A stretch of 42,173 bases of DNA from assembly GCA_903831455.1 (NCBI GenBank), contig CAIKXV010000199.1:1-42173 (forward strand), written 5' to 3'. The position numbers were made by a program, and so were the translations under genes. A model generated the notes under the pieces. It was given only the letters and a program-made list of their open reading frames with translations, was not told the DNA's origin and made no database searches. The stretch is from an uncultured Pseudomonadota bacterium (GTDB lineage: Bacteria > Pseudomonadota > Gammaproteobacteria > Burkholderiales > CAIKXV01). Positions 1 to 7,937 of the stretch are shown here, piece by piece. How positions within the stretch are numbered: position 1 is the stretch's first letter; every line of letters begins with the position of its first letter.

Positions 1-689
1 AGTTCGCGGGTGCCGCCCAGCGGCGTGATGTTCTTCAGCTCGAAGGCGCGCTTCGCATCGGTGAGCGGCTGCCCCTGCTCGTCCACGGCCCATCCCACCG
101 GCAGGGGCTTGTCGTTCAGCCACTTCAGCTTGAGCTTGCCCGCTGCAACCGTCGTGGTCGCCATGTCGAGGTTGAACGGCGCGTTGCGCCCCGCCGGCGC
201 CGCCACCGAGATCGGGTTGGTGCCAAACACCGGCTCGGCCGCGAAGGTGGGCACCAGCGCGAGCCCGCGGGCCGATGTCGTCGCGATGCCCAGCAGGCCG
301 GCCCTCGCCGCCATGTCCGAGTAGTAGCCCGCCGCGCCGAAGTGGGCGGAGCGCCGCACCACCACCACGCCGACGCCGGCGCGCTTCGCCTTGTCGATGG
401 CCAGCGTCATGCCCTGGTGCGCGGGCACGTGGCCGAGCCCGCCGTCGGCGTCGATGAGCGCGGAGACCGGGGTCTCGCGGACCACCCGGATGTCGGGCCG
501 CATGTTGAGCTTGGTGGCGAGCTGCTCCTGGTAGACCGGCAGCATCGAGAGCCCGTGGGAATCGATGCCCCGCAGGTCGGTCTCGGTCAGGATGTCGGCC
601 GTGGTGTTCGCGTGCTCGTCGCTCTGGCCCCAGGCACGCAGGATGTTGTAGCTCTGCCGGCGCACCCGCTCGGCGGCGATGTACAGCAT
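1..689 (-). CDS. Ldh-family (malate/lactate-type) NAD(P)-dependent dehydrogenase, C-terminus outside window
   Basis: This is the N-terminal 229 residues or so of a malate/L-lactate/ureidoglycolate/sulfolactate dehydrogenase-like protein; the rest lies left of the window. Seen directly: the family signatures LRGIDSHG near residue 42, SAHFGAAGYYSDMA near 110 (the HFG-AGYY block carrying the active-site His), FGTNPISVAAPAG near 155, and NLDMATT near 175. These enzymes oxidise a 2-hydroxy acid with NAD(P) using a non-Rossmann fold and act in the cytoplasm. The start is fixed by a strong AGGAGG five to six bases upstream. The gene is 59 bases downstream of the gamma-glutamyltranspeptidase-like gene on the same strand and probably shares its operon. 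The exact substrate is unknown. Family assignment is secure. Confidence 0.9.
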   Translation of the reverse strand, partial: MLYIAAERVRRQSYNILRAWGQSDEHANTTADILTETDLRGIDSHGLSMLPVYQEQLATKLNMRPDIRVVRETPVSALIDADGGLGHVPAHQGMTLAIDKAKRAGVGVVVVRRSAHFGAAGYYSDMAARAGLLGIATTSARGLALVPTFAAEPVFGTNPISVAAPAGRNAPFNLDMATTTVAAGKLKLKWLNDKPLPVGWAVDEQGQPLTDAKRAFELKNITPLGGTRE

Positions 690-748
690 GGTTCCTCCTC
701 GATCGGTCTTGTCGGCGGTCGGCGGTGGATCCCGCCGTACCGCCTAGG

Positions 749-2470
749 CTACCAGCCCAGCGCGTAGGCGGGTCGCCGTGGATCGGCTCCCGCGCTGCGC
801 ACGCCGCTGTGCGGGTCGACCGCGATCGCGCAGGGCGCGCCCGCGAGCCATGTCCAGTCGGGCCACCAGAACACGCGGTGCCCGAGCGCCTGGAGGGCCT
901 CTCCGGTCTCGCGCGCCACCCGCCCCTCGAGGGCCAGTTGCCCGGGGAAGTACGCGTGCGGTTCGAACGATCCGGGGAAGCTGTAGCTCGAGAAGCGTGG
1001 CGCCTCGATCGCGGCCTGCGGGTCCATGCCGAACAGCACGACGTTCAGGAACACCTGCGCCATCGCCTGGCACTGCACGTCGCCGCCGGGCGAGCCCAGC
1101 GGCATGAACACCCGCCCCTCGCGCAGCACGATGGCCGGGTTGGGCGTGAGGCGCGGACGTACCCCCGGCGCCACGCTCGCGCGGTAGCGCGGATCGGCCC
1201 AGGACTGCGTGCCGCGCCCCGAGCAGACGAAGCCCAGTCCCGGCACCAGCGGCGAGTTGTTCGAGCCATCCGAGGGCGTGACCGAGAACGCGTTGCCGTG
1301 GCGATCGACCACGCAGGCGTAGGAGGTGTCGCCCAGCGGGGTCTTGTCCGCCGGCTCGGGCACCGGCATCGGCGCGAGCCTCGCGTCGCCCTCCCCGCGC
1401 GGGTCGCCAGGCGGGGGCATCTCGGGCCAGGCCACGTCCGGCCGGATCAGGGCGGCGCGCTCGCGCGCGTAGTCCATGGACATCAGCGCATCGATCGGCA
1501 CGTCCACCACGCGCGGGTCGCCGAAGAAATGATGCCGGTCGGAGAAGGCGAGCTTGAGCGCCTCGGTGACGGTATGGATGTACTGCGGCGAGTTGTGGCC
1601 CATCGCCGCGAGGTCGTGCCCTTTCAGCAGGTTGAGCGTCATCGGGAACACCGGGCCCTGGCACCACGGCCCGCAGGCGTGGACCTCGTAGCCGGCAAAG
1701 GTGGTGCTGACCGTGGGTTCGATGCGCACGCGGTAGCGGGCGAGGTCTTCGGCGTCGAGCAGCCCCCCGGACTCGGCCTGGAAGCGCACGATCGCCGCGG
1801 CGATGTCGCCCCGATAGAAGGCATCGCGGGCCGCCTGCAGCCCGGCCACGCGTCCGCCGCGGGCGGCGGCGGCGCGCTCCTCGTCGGCCAGGTACTGCAT
1901 CGAGCGGGCCAGGTTGGGCTGCCGGAACACCTCGCCGGGTCGCGGCGGGCGCCCCTCGGGAAAGAACACCGGCCAGCTGGACGGATAGCGCCGGTAGGAC
2001 GCCTCGTTCTCGGCGAGGAACTCGCACATCAGGGCGTGCAGCGGGAAGCCCTCGCGCGCGAACCGGATCGACGCGGCGGCCACCTCGCCGAAACTCATCG
2101 TCCCGTGCAGTTCGAGGGCGGTGAGCCAGGCGTCCGGCGCCGCGGGAACGATCGAGCGCAGCGCGGTGGCCGGAATGCGCCCGCCGTGATGGCGCATGAA
2201 GTAGTCCGGCGTGATGCGCGCGGGCCAGGTGCCCAGCCCGTCGATCGACGTGATCGCGCCGGTGTCGGCGCGGTAGATCATGATGGGGGCAACCCCGCCG
2301 AAACTCACCTTGTCCGGCTGGGTCACGCCCAGCACGATGCCCGCGGCCACGCCGGCGTCGATCGCGTTGCCGCCCGCCTCCAGCACCTCGAAGGCGGCCT
2401 GCGCCGCCAGGTAGTGACCGGCGGCCACCGCGTGGCGGGTACCCATCACCGGGGGTCGGGTCGTCTGCAT
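749..2470 (-). CDS. gamma-glutamyltranspeptidase-family (Ntn) hydrolase
   Basis: A 573-residue GGT-family protein, normal length for an unprocessed precursor. Members cleave themselves before a Thr that becomes the N-terminal nucleophile of the small subunit, then hydrolyse or transfer gamma-glutamyl or related amides. Seen: the GDTSYACVVD motif, where the nucleophile should be Thr382, giving a small subunit of 192 residues; GSPGGD near residue 455, matching the oxyanion-hole GSPGG of the family; and the early GGNAIDAGVA block. There is no signal peptide, so a cytoplasmic catabolic enzyme is more likely than the periplasmic glutathione-processing Ggt of enterics. The start has AGGAGG at good spacing within CCGATCGAGGAGG. 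It lies between a membrane-protein gene (48 bases) and the Ldh-family gene. The substrate is unknown; a cephalosporin- or glutaryl-acylase-like role cannot be excluded. Confidence 0.9.
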   Translation of the reverse strand: MQTTRPPVMGTRHAVAAGHYLAAQAAFEVLEAGGNAIDAGVAAGIVLGVTQPDKVSFGGVAPIMIYRADTGAITSIDGLGTWPARITPDYFMRHHGGRIPATALRSIVPAAPDAWLTALELHGTMSFGEVAAASIRFAREGFPLHALMCEFLAENEASYRRYPSSWPVFFPEGRPPRPGEVFRQPNLARSMQYLADEERAAAARGGRVAGLQAARDAFYRGDIAAAIVRFQAESGGLLDAEDLARYRVRIEPTVSTTFAGYEVHACGPWCQGPVFPMTLNLLKGHDLAAMGHNSPQYIHTVTEALKLAFSDRHHFFGDPRVVDVPIDALMSMDYARERAALIRPDVAWPEMPPPGDPRGEGDARLAPMPVPEPADKTPLGDTSYACVVDRHGNAFSVTPSDGSNNSPLVPGLGFVCSGRGTQSWADPRYRASVAPGVRPRLTPNPAIVLREGRVFMPLGSPGGDVQCQAMAQVFLNVVLFGMDPQAAIEAPRFSSYSFPGSFEPHAYFPGQLALEGRVARETGEALQALGHRVFWWPDWTWLAGAPCAIAVDPHSGVRSAGADPRRPAYALGW

Positions 2471-2518
2471 CGGCTCCTCCTCGATCGGCGCACTCCATCC
2501 GGCACGCCCGCGGACGCA

Positions 2519-3286
2519 TTATCCCGCCGCCGAGTCCGGTCGGGCAGGGCCCTTGTCGTCGGGCAGCGGGCAACCGGGGCCGGCACCGGCGGTCGCCCCG
2601 GCGCAGGTCGACCGCCGGCCGCCGATCGCCGCCACGGCGGCGAGCACCAGCAGGTCGAGCACCGCGTAGAAGGCCCCTGCGGCGAACGGCGGGTTGGCGG
2701 CCGACACGCCGAGACCGGGGACTTCGGGCCGCCAGGTCCAGGCCCCCACCGCGGTGCCGTAGATCTCCATCGCCAGGGCCAGCGCGAACATCACCGCGTA
2801 CAACGGGCGGTCACGCCCGAAGGCCATGCACAAGGCAAACAGCCCGAACAGCGCCACGCCCAGTCCGTCGGCTCCTCGCGCGAAACAGATCACGGCCCAG
2901 GCGGCCCCGAGCACGCATACCCAAGGCGCGGTCGCGCGGGCTGCAGGCGCACGCAACGCGAGCAACCCCAGGGTCATCAGCAGCGCGTGCCCGGGCGGCA
3001 CGTACAGGGGCAGGTTGCCGTAGCGATAGTCGTACAGTCCCCACACGAGTGCGAGCACCGCCTCTCCCGAGCCCGCGATGAGGGTGCACAGGACGAGCGA
3101 GCGACGCTCGGCGGAGCCGCCGGACCGATAGAGCCAGGCCCACAGCAGCCATGCCCAGAGGGTGGCGGCATGCTGCCCGGGGCGCCCCAGCACGGCCTCG
3201 AGCGCAAGGCCGCCCACGATCACCGCGACGATCTGCAGCGCAGCCCCGCGGGGAGCATGGTCCCACAAGGCCTGCACGCCGGGCAT
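2519..3286 (-). CDS. multi-pass membrane protein of unknown function
   Basis: I do not recognise a named function. From Met at 3286 the protein is 255 residues with about six or seven hydrophobic segments, for example around VAVIVGGLALEAVLG, LLMTLGLLALRA, LGVALFGLFALCMAF, YAVMFALALAMEIYG and FYAVLDLLVLAAVAAI. Conserved-looking polar motifs sit between them: GLYDYRYGNLPLYVPPGHA (a loop with Asp and two Tyr) and TAVGAWTWRPEVPGLGVSAANPP. These Trp/Pro/Asn-rich loops suggest a real family rather than a chance frame. The C-terminal tail is Gly/Pro-rich and polar. No clear ribosome binding site marks the start; a GTG at 3376 in frame would lengthen it by 30 residues. It is first of three minus-strand genes and could be cotranscribed with the GGT-like gene 48 bases downstream. 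Confidence 0.6.
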   Translation of the reverse strand: MPGVQALWDHAPRGAALQIVAVIVGGLALEAVLGRPGQHAATLWAWLLWAWLYRSGGSAERRSLVLCTLIAGSGEAVLALVWGLYDYRYGNLPLYVPPGHALLMTLGLLALRAPAARATAPWVCVLGAAWAVICFARGADGLGVALFGLFALCMAFGRDRPLYAVMFALALAMEIYGTAVGAWTWRPEVPGLGVSAANPPFAAGAFYAVLDLLVLAAVAAIGGRRSTCAGATAGAGPGCPLPDDKGPARPDSAAG

Positions 3287-3742
3287 CGCGGCACGCGGCG
3301 CGAAAGCCGTCGGCAGCGCCTGCGCGCAGGCGGGCGCCGCCTCGTCCGCCCGCGCCGTCTCGACCGGCGGATTCACCGCCGGGCCGTGCGGACCGGGCAC
3401 GGGCGCAACCGATCCGGGCTGCCGACGCGCCGACGCGCCGCTCGCGGCCCTGCGCCGTCCACCCTGCCGACCCGGCAGGCCGCGTGCGTCCCCGCCCGGG
3501 GCCACGACCACCGACGGCGGGTCGACGCGTGGAGGGCACTGGAGGCGCGCGGATCGGACATCGTCGGCAGGTAGGATCGAGGAGGATTCTCGCGCCTGCG
3601 CCGGGACCACAGGGAGGGCGCGCGGAGCCGGCGCAGTATAGCCGCGGGCCGCGCGTTGCCCGCGACAGGCCGATTGGCTAGGATGCGCCGGCCGCGCAAG
3701 GCCACGATGCGAACGCCCGACCGACCCGCCAGGAGCCTCCCG
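3287..3742. other. divergent intergenic region
   Basis: This 456-base gap separates the minus-strand membrane-protein gene from the plus-strand receptor gene. It holds a plausible sigma70-type promoter for the receptor (3656-3684) and an orphan GGATCGAGGAGG at 3574-3585 that looks like a ribosome binding site but has no start codon at usable distance. Long frames cross it on both strands, but their translations are Arg/Pro-rich and lack domain features, as expected for GC-rich non-coding DNA. I see no RNA gene. The left end may belong to the membrane-protein gene if that gene starts at the upstream GTG. Confidence 0.5.
3656..3684 (+). promoter_or_regulatory. putative sigma70-type promoter of the receptor gene
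   Basis: TTGCCC (3656-3661) and TAGGAT (3679-3684) are separated by exactly 17 bases. Each matches four of six consensus positions. Transcription would begin near 3691, giving a leader of about 50 bases before the ATG at 3743. This is inferred from sequence only. Confidence 0.45.
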
Positions 3743-4750
3743 ATGATCCCGAACCGTCCACGCCACTCCCCGGCCCGCCGCACCGCGGTGACCTCAGCGC
3801 TGGCCGCGGGCTCGCTCGCTGCCCTGGGCGCCGGACCCGCGCGAGCGCAGGCCTACCCCGCACGCCCGATCACGATGATCGTGCCGGTGCAGGCCGGCAG
3901 CGGCGCCGACGCGATCCTGCGCATCGTCGCGCAGCGCATGGCGGACAACCTCCGCCAGCCGATCGTGCTCGAGAACCTGCCCGGTGCGGCGGGCATCCTG
4001 GGCGCGGAGCGCGCGGCCCGTGCGCCCGCCGATGGCTACACCATCTTCGGCAGCAACGACGGCACCTTGTACATGACGCCGCACCTGCGCAAGAAGGTGA
4101 ACTACGACCCGGTGGACGGCTTCGAGCCGGTCAGCCTGATCGCCAACATCACCTGGGTGCTGATCGCCAACCCCAGCCTGCCGGTGAAATCGGTGAAGGA
4201 ACTGCTCGCGCTCGCGCGCGCCAACCCCGGCAAGATCGACTACGCCTCGGGCGGTGTCGGCTCGCCCCAGCACATCGCGATGGAACTGTTCGCCTCGCGC
4301 GCCGGCGTGCGCCTGAATCATGTCCCCTACAAGGGCGCCACCGGCGCAGCCCAGGACGTGGTCAGCGGCCATGTGCCGGTCATGTTCACCGCGCTCTCCA
4401 TCGTGCTGTCGCAGATCCAGGCAGGCAAGGTGCGCGCGCTGGCCGTGGGCGGCTCGCGGCGCTTCCCGCAGGTGCCCGACGTGCCGACGGTCGCCGAGTC
4501 CGGCCTGCCGGACTTCCAGTTCACCACCTGGGCCGGCCTGTTCATGCCACGTGGCACCCCGAGGCCGATCGTCGACCGCCTGCACGCCGAGGCCACCCGT
4601 GCGCTGGCGGATGCGGACATCCGCGAAAAACTGCTCGCGCTCGGGCTGGAGCCAGTGGGCTCCTCGCCGGAGGAGTTGCGCCGTCTCACCCGCGAAGGCT
4701 TCGAGCGGATGGGCCAGGTGATCCGCAAGGCGGGCATCCAGCCCGAGTGA
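3743..4750 (+). CDS. tripartite tricarboxylate transporter (TctC/Bug) solute receptor
   Basis: A 335-residue periplasmic binding protein of the TctC family (PF03401 type). A signal peptide with a basic start (RPRHSPARR) and hydrophobic core ends at ARAQA, followed by the mature start YPARPITMIVPVQAG. Family marks: SGADAILRIVAQRM, the ENLPGAAG loop, PADGYTI and HVPYKGATGA, all parts of the ligand cleft in known Bug structures. Such receptors bind small carboxylates or related metabolites and deliver them to a TctAB permease, which is absent here. The ATG at 3743 is chosen over upstream in-frame starts because AGGAG lies seven bases before it and the signal peptide then begins correctly. The mandelate-racemase-like gene follows after 167 bases, so the ligand may be its substrate. 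Confidence 0.93.
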   Translation: MIPNRPRHSPARRTAVTSALAAGSLAALGAGPARAQAYPARPITMIVPVQAGSGADAILRIVAQRMADNLRQPIVLENLPGAAGILGAERAARAPADGYTIFGSNDGTLYMTPHLRKKVNYDPVDGFEPVSLIANITWVLIANPSLPVKSVKELLALARANPGKIDYASGGVGSPQHIAMELFASRAGVRLNHVPYKGATGAAQDVVSGHVPVMFTALSIVLSQIQAGKVRALAVGGSRRFPQVPDVPTVAESGLPDFQFTTWAGLFMPRGTPRPIVDRLHAEATRALADADIREKLLALGLEPVGSSPEELRRLTREGFERMGQVIRKAGIQPE

Positions 4751-4917
4751 GCACGAGTGCGCGCGCCGACCCGGATGCGCCGCGGCGCGCCGGCCCCTGC
4801 GTTCTCTGCGAGCGGTTCACCCACCCGCCTGCGAACCGGGGCGCGCGCATCCGCCTCGACCACGCCCGCGCACGCCTGCACGGGCGTACCCGCTGAACCC
4901 GACCGATGGAGCGCGCG

Positions 4918-6069
4918 ATGACCCGCGTCTCGAAGGTTCGCGCGCATCCGCTCTCGGTCGCGCTCGCCGAACCGCTCTACACCGCCCACGAGTGCCACAC
5001 CCACGCCCACCTGATCGTCGTGGAGGTTCGTACCGACGACGGGCGGGTCGGCACCGGCGAAGTGCATGCCGGCCCGCTTCCGCTGGTGTGCGAGTGGATC
5101 GAACGCCTCGGCGCCCTGCTCCAGGGCCATGACGCGCTCGATACCACCGGCGCCTGGGAGCGCCTGTTCGCGCTCACCTCGCCGCGCCCGGGTGGCATGT
5201 TCGAGGCCGACGGGCTGCCACGTCCGATCGCGCGCGCGGCGCGCGGCGCGGTGATGGCCGCCATCGGCGGCATCGACCTCGCCCTCTGGGACATCCGGGG
5301 CAAGGCCGCGGGGCTGCCGGTGTGGAGACTGCTGGGCGGCAACGACCAGCCGATCAACAGCTACGCCACCGGGGGGTTCTACCGGAAGGGCGCGCCGCTG
5401 GATGCGTGCGCGCACGAGCTCGCCGCCTTCGTGGACGCCGGCTTTCGCGCGGTCAAGCTCAAGACCGGCGGCCTGTCGATCGCCGAGGAGGTGGTCCGCG
5501 TGCGCGAGACGCGCGCGGCGATCGGTCCGGACATCCCGCTGATGCTCGACATGAACGCGGCCTACGACCTCTCCGCCTGCATCGAGTTCTCGCGCGCGGT
5601 CGAGCCGTTCGACGTGTTCTGGCTGGAGGAGCCCCTGCACTGGTACCTCACGCCGGCCGATTTCGCGCGGCTCGCGCGCGCCACCCACATCCCGCTCGGC
5701 CATGGCGAGCGGGAACTCACTCGCCACGCGGTTCGCGACTTCATCATCGAGGGCGGCATCCGCTACGTGCAGTTCGACGCCACGCGCGCGGGCGGCCTCA
5801 CCGAAGCGGTGCGCATCGCCCACCTTGCCGAGCAGCACGGCGTGTCGATCGCCCCGCACCTGGCCCCGGAGATCCACGCCCACCTGGTGGCGGCGTTCCG
5901 GCAGGCCGCCTACGGCGTGGAGACGATGGGCGGTGCCGATCGCAACCCCCTGTCCTGGGGACTCTACGGGCAGCGGATCGCGCTGGTGAACGGTCAGGTC
6001 CGTCCCCCCGCCGGCCCCGGCTTCGGCGCCGAGGTCGACTGGTCGTTCGTCGAGCGACATCGCGCCTGA
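4918..6069 (+). CDS. mandelate racemase/muconate lactonizing enzyme-family protein (MR-like subgroup)
   Basis: A 383-residue enolase-superfamily enzyme. These Mg-dependent barrel enzymes abstract a proton alpha to a carboxylate, giving racemisation, dehydration or cycloisomerisation. Seen in order: capping domain; K180-L-K182 in FRAVKLKTGG; the first metal ligand in MLDMNAA; the second in VFWLEEP; GHGERE for the third; then QFDATRAGG and PHLAPEIH, which look like the Asp-His dyad of the mandelate racemase/sugar-acid dehydratase subgroup. This differs from the lactonizing-type paralogue at 7938. The ATG at 4918 is preferred over one 12 bases upstream because GGAG precedes it at seven bases. 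The end overlaps the convergent regulator gene by 76 bases. The substrate, probably a hydroxy- or sugar acid, is not determinable. Confidence 0.9.
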   Translation: MTRVSKVRAHPLSVALAEPLYTAHECHTHAHLIVVEVRTDDGRVGTGEVHAGPLPLVCEWIERLGALLQGHDALDTTGAWERLFALTSPRPGGMFEADGLPRPIARAARGAVMAAIGGIDLALWDIRGKAAGLPVWRLLGGNDQPINSYATGGFYRKGAPLDACAHELAAFVDAGFRAVKLKTGGLSIAEEVVRVRETRAAIGPDIPLMLDMNAAYDLSACIEFSRAVEPFDVFWLEEPLHWYLTPADFARLARATHIPLGHGERELTRHAVRDFIIEGGIRYVQFDATRAGGLTEAVRIAHLAEQHGVSIAPHLAPEIHAHLVAAFRQAAYGVETMGGADRNPLSWGLYGQRIALVNGQVRPPAGPGFGAEVDWSFVERHRA

Positions 6070-6791
6070 AGGGCTCGCACCGTGGCATCGCGGGTCTCGA
6101 GCGAGTTCGCGCGCGCGATACGCTCGGCACGTGCCGCCTGCCCGGACGCGACGGCTGCAAGCAGCGCGGCCCAGGCACGCGCCGAGGCCATCCGGCGCGC
6201 GCGACCGGTCATCGCGAGGCGGGTGTAGCGCGCGGTCTGCATCGACAGCGATTCGAGCATGCCGCGCAACCATGGGTTGGCGACCGACTCGGTGAAGGCG
6301 CGATTGACCGCGAGCGCAGCCTCGGCATACGCGGCGGCATCCCCGCCCGAGGCGAGTCGGGCCAGCTGGTCGACCTGCGGCGCCAGCCGGCGCGCGAACT
6401 CGGCGCGCCGTGCGTCGCGGGCGATCCAGCGCGCGCGCAACCCGACGAGGGCGGCACGCACCTCGTAGAGTTCGGTCACCTCGCGCACCGACTGCTCGCG
6501 TACGCGCGCGCCGCGGTACGGCGCGATCTCGACCAGGCCGGCGCGCTCCAGCATCCGCAGCGCTTCGCGCACCGGGGCATGGCTCGTGCCGAATTCGGAG
6601 GCGACCGCAGTCTCGGTGACGCGCGCGCCCGGCGGGAGTTGCCCGGCGACGATCCGCGCGGCGAGCGCCTGCATGATGCGCGCGGGTTGACGGGCGGCCT
6701 CGACAGCCGAGGCGCCCGCCCGGGCGCGCACCGCGCCCGGACCCGTGGCCGGGGGCGCGGCGGTGCGGCGTCGGGACGGCGGCGTGTCCAT
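5994..6791 (-). CDS. GntR-family transcriptional regulator, FCD (FadR-like) subfamily
   Basis: A 265-residue regulator. A low-complexity Arg/Ala/Pro N-terminus precedes a winged helix-turn-helix (about residues 45-115: IMQALAARIVAGQLPPG, TETAVASEFGTS, APVREALRMLERAGLV, APYRGARV), the canonical GntR layout. An all-helical FCD effector domain follows. Its usual metal-binding positions look altered: the D-x-x-F-H pattern reads NRAFT, and later His positions read Ala and Asn, so the effector site may be metal-free. It is divergent from the dioxygenase operon, whose promoter carries a perfect palindrome, so it most likely controls that operon and possibly itself and the convergent receptor/racemase genes. 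The start at 6791 is a guess; upstream in-frame codons add only Arg/Pro-rich sequence. Confidence 0.88.
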   Translation of the reverse strand: MDTPPSRRRTAAPPATGPGAVRARAGASAVEAARQPARIMQALAARIVAGQLPPGARVTETAVASEFGTSHAPVREALRMLERAGLVEIAPYRGARVREQSVREVTELYEVRAALVGLRARWIARDARRAEFARRLAPQVDQLARLASGGDAAAYAEAALAVNRAFTESVANPWLRGMLESLSMQTARYTRLAMTGRARRMASARAWAALLAAVASGQAARAERIARANSLETRDATVRALQARCRSTNDQSTSAPKPGPAGGRT

Positions 6792-6935
6792 CGGGCGATC
6801 GGGGCGGGCCGGTCGGGCGGCTTCGCGAGGGGCGGGGGGCTGCAGGGGCTGGCCGCGCGATGCGGGGGGCGGATGTCGCCGGTGGGTGCCAGGCGACGGG
6901 CCGCACGCCGCGGCGGCGCGGGCGGCAGGCTTCGG

Positions 6936-6965
6936 TTGCGGATTATCGATAATCCGCCTTACACT
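6936..6965 (+). promoter_or_regulatory. promoter of the dioxygenase/hydro-lyase operon
   Basis: TTGCGG (6936-6941) and TACACT (6960-6965) lie 18 bases apart, in the only AT-rich patch of the regulator-dioxygenase gap. Transcription would start near 6972, about 54 bases before the ATG at 7026. A perfect palindrome fills most of the promoter, which suggests repression by the divergent GntR protein. Confidence 0.55.
6938..6957. promoter_or_regulatory. perfect 20-bp palindrome, putative GntR operator
   Basis: GCGGATTATC is followed immediately by its exact reverse complement, with the dyad axis between 6947 and 6948. The ATTATCGATAAT core resembles operators of FCD-type GntR regulators, which are short AT-rich dyads. 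It overlaps the -35 and spacer of the operon promoter, the classic position for a repressor. The exact protein binding it is inferred from the adjacent GntR gene. Confidence 0.65.
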
Positions 6966-7025
6966 GGTTCTCCGCAATCGTCACGCCGACCGCCCTTTGC
7001 ATCCGGGCCCAGACAGGAAGCCGCC

Positions 7026-7925
7026 ATGGACCAGCAGCCCGTCCCCTCGACCTCCGCCGAGGCCCACGCCGTGCCGATCACCGTCACCCCGCTCTCGCGC
7101 GCGATCGGGGCCGACATCTCCGGCGTGGATCTCTCGCAGCCGCTGCACCCGGACACCGTCGCCGCGATCCGCGAGGCCTGGCTTGACCACATGGTCGTTC
7201 GCTTTCGCGGCCAGCAGCTCTCCCGCGACCAGCTGCTCGCCTTCAGCCGTCACTTCGGCAAGCTCGACCGCGCCCCGATCAACACCCGCGGGCGCAACTG
7301 GATCGACGGGTATCCCGAGCTGGCCGTGATGTCCAACATCAAGGTGGACGGCGAACCGGTCGGCAGCCTCGGCTTCGGCGAAGCCGTCTGGCACACCGAC
7401 ATGTCCTACCAGGACATCACGCCTTCGGCCGCCCTGCTCTACGGCATCGAGGTCACCACCGAGGGCGGCGAGACCGGCTTCATGAACATGGCCCTCGCGC
7501 TCGCGAACATGCCCGCCGACCTGCGCGCGCAGATCGAGGGCCGCTCCATCAAGCACGATGCGAGTTACAACAGCGCCGGGCAGTTGCGCAAGGGCTTCCA
7601 GCCAGTCACCGATCCCAGCGTCTCGCCCGGCGCGGTGCACCCGGCGATCATCCGTCACCCCGAGACCGGACAGCAGGCGCTGTTCCTCGGGCGTCGTCCC
7701 AACGCCTACGTGATAGGCCTCCCGGTGCCCGAGAGCGAGGCGCTGCTCGACCGGCTGTGGGCCCACTGCCACGCGCAGACCGACCTCTGGTACCAGAAGT
7801 GGCAGGTCGGCGACCTGGTCATGTGGGACAACCGCTGCACCATGCACCGGCGCACCGCGTTCGACGAATCCGCCCGCCGCTATCTGCTGCGCACCACCGT
7901 GGTCTCCGGTCGTCCCGCGGCCTGA
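7026..7925 (+). CDS. TauD/TfdA-family Fe(II)/2-oxoglutarate-dependent dioxygenase
   Basis: A 299-residue dioxygenase, normal for the family. It carries the facial triad: His123 and Asp125 in VWHTDMSYQ and His274 in MWDNRCTMHRR, with the Arg for the 2-oxoglutarate carboxylate in SARRYLLRTTV. These enzymes couple decarboxylation of 2-oxoglutarate to hydroxylation of a substrate, often splitting off sulfite, phenol or another leaving group. The N-terminal strand IGADISGVDLSQPL is typical. There is no signal peptide, so it is cytoplasmic. AGGAAG before the ATG supports the start. It is first in a five-gene operon, with the next gene 12 bases downstream, under a palindrome-bearing promoter next to a GntR gene. 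The substrate is unknown but probably links to the receptor and hydro-lyase of the same operon. Confidence 0.92.
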   Translation: MDQQPVPSTSAEAHAVPITVTPLSRAIGADISGVDLSQPLHPDTVAAIREAWLDHMVVRFRGQQLSRDQLLAFSRHFGKLDRAPINTRGRNWIDGYPELAVMSNIKVDGEPVGSLGFGEAVWHTDMSYQDITPSAALLYGIEVTTEGGETGFMNMALALANMPADLRAQIEGRSIKHDASYNSAGQLRKGFQPVTDPSVSPGAVHPAIIRHPETGQQALFLGRRPNAYVIGLPVPESEALLDRLWAHCHAQTDLWYQKWQVGDLVMWDNRCTMHRRTAFDESARRYLLRTTVVSGRPAA

Positions 7926-7937
7926 GCCCTCGCCCGC

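Noticed and set aside
725-3574. A 949-codon open frame on the plus strand opposite the GGT-like and membrane-protein genes
   Set aside because: Its translation is Arg/Gly/His-rich with no domain, and it is antisense to well-supported genes; long empty frames are normal at this GC content.
3574-3585. A strong ribosome-site-like GGATCGAGGAGG suggesting a small gene
   Set aside because: No ATG, GTG or TTG at usable spacing opens a credible frame.
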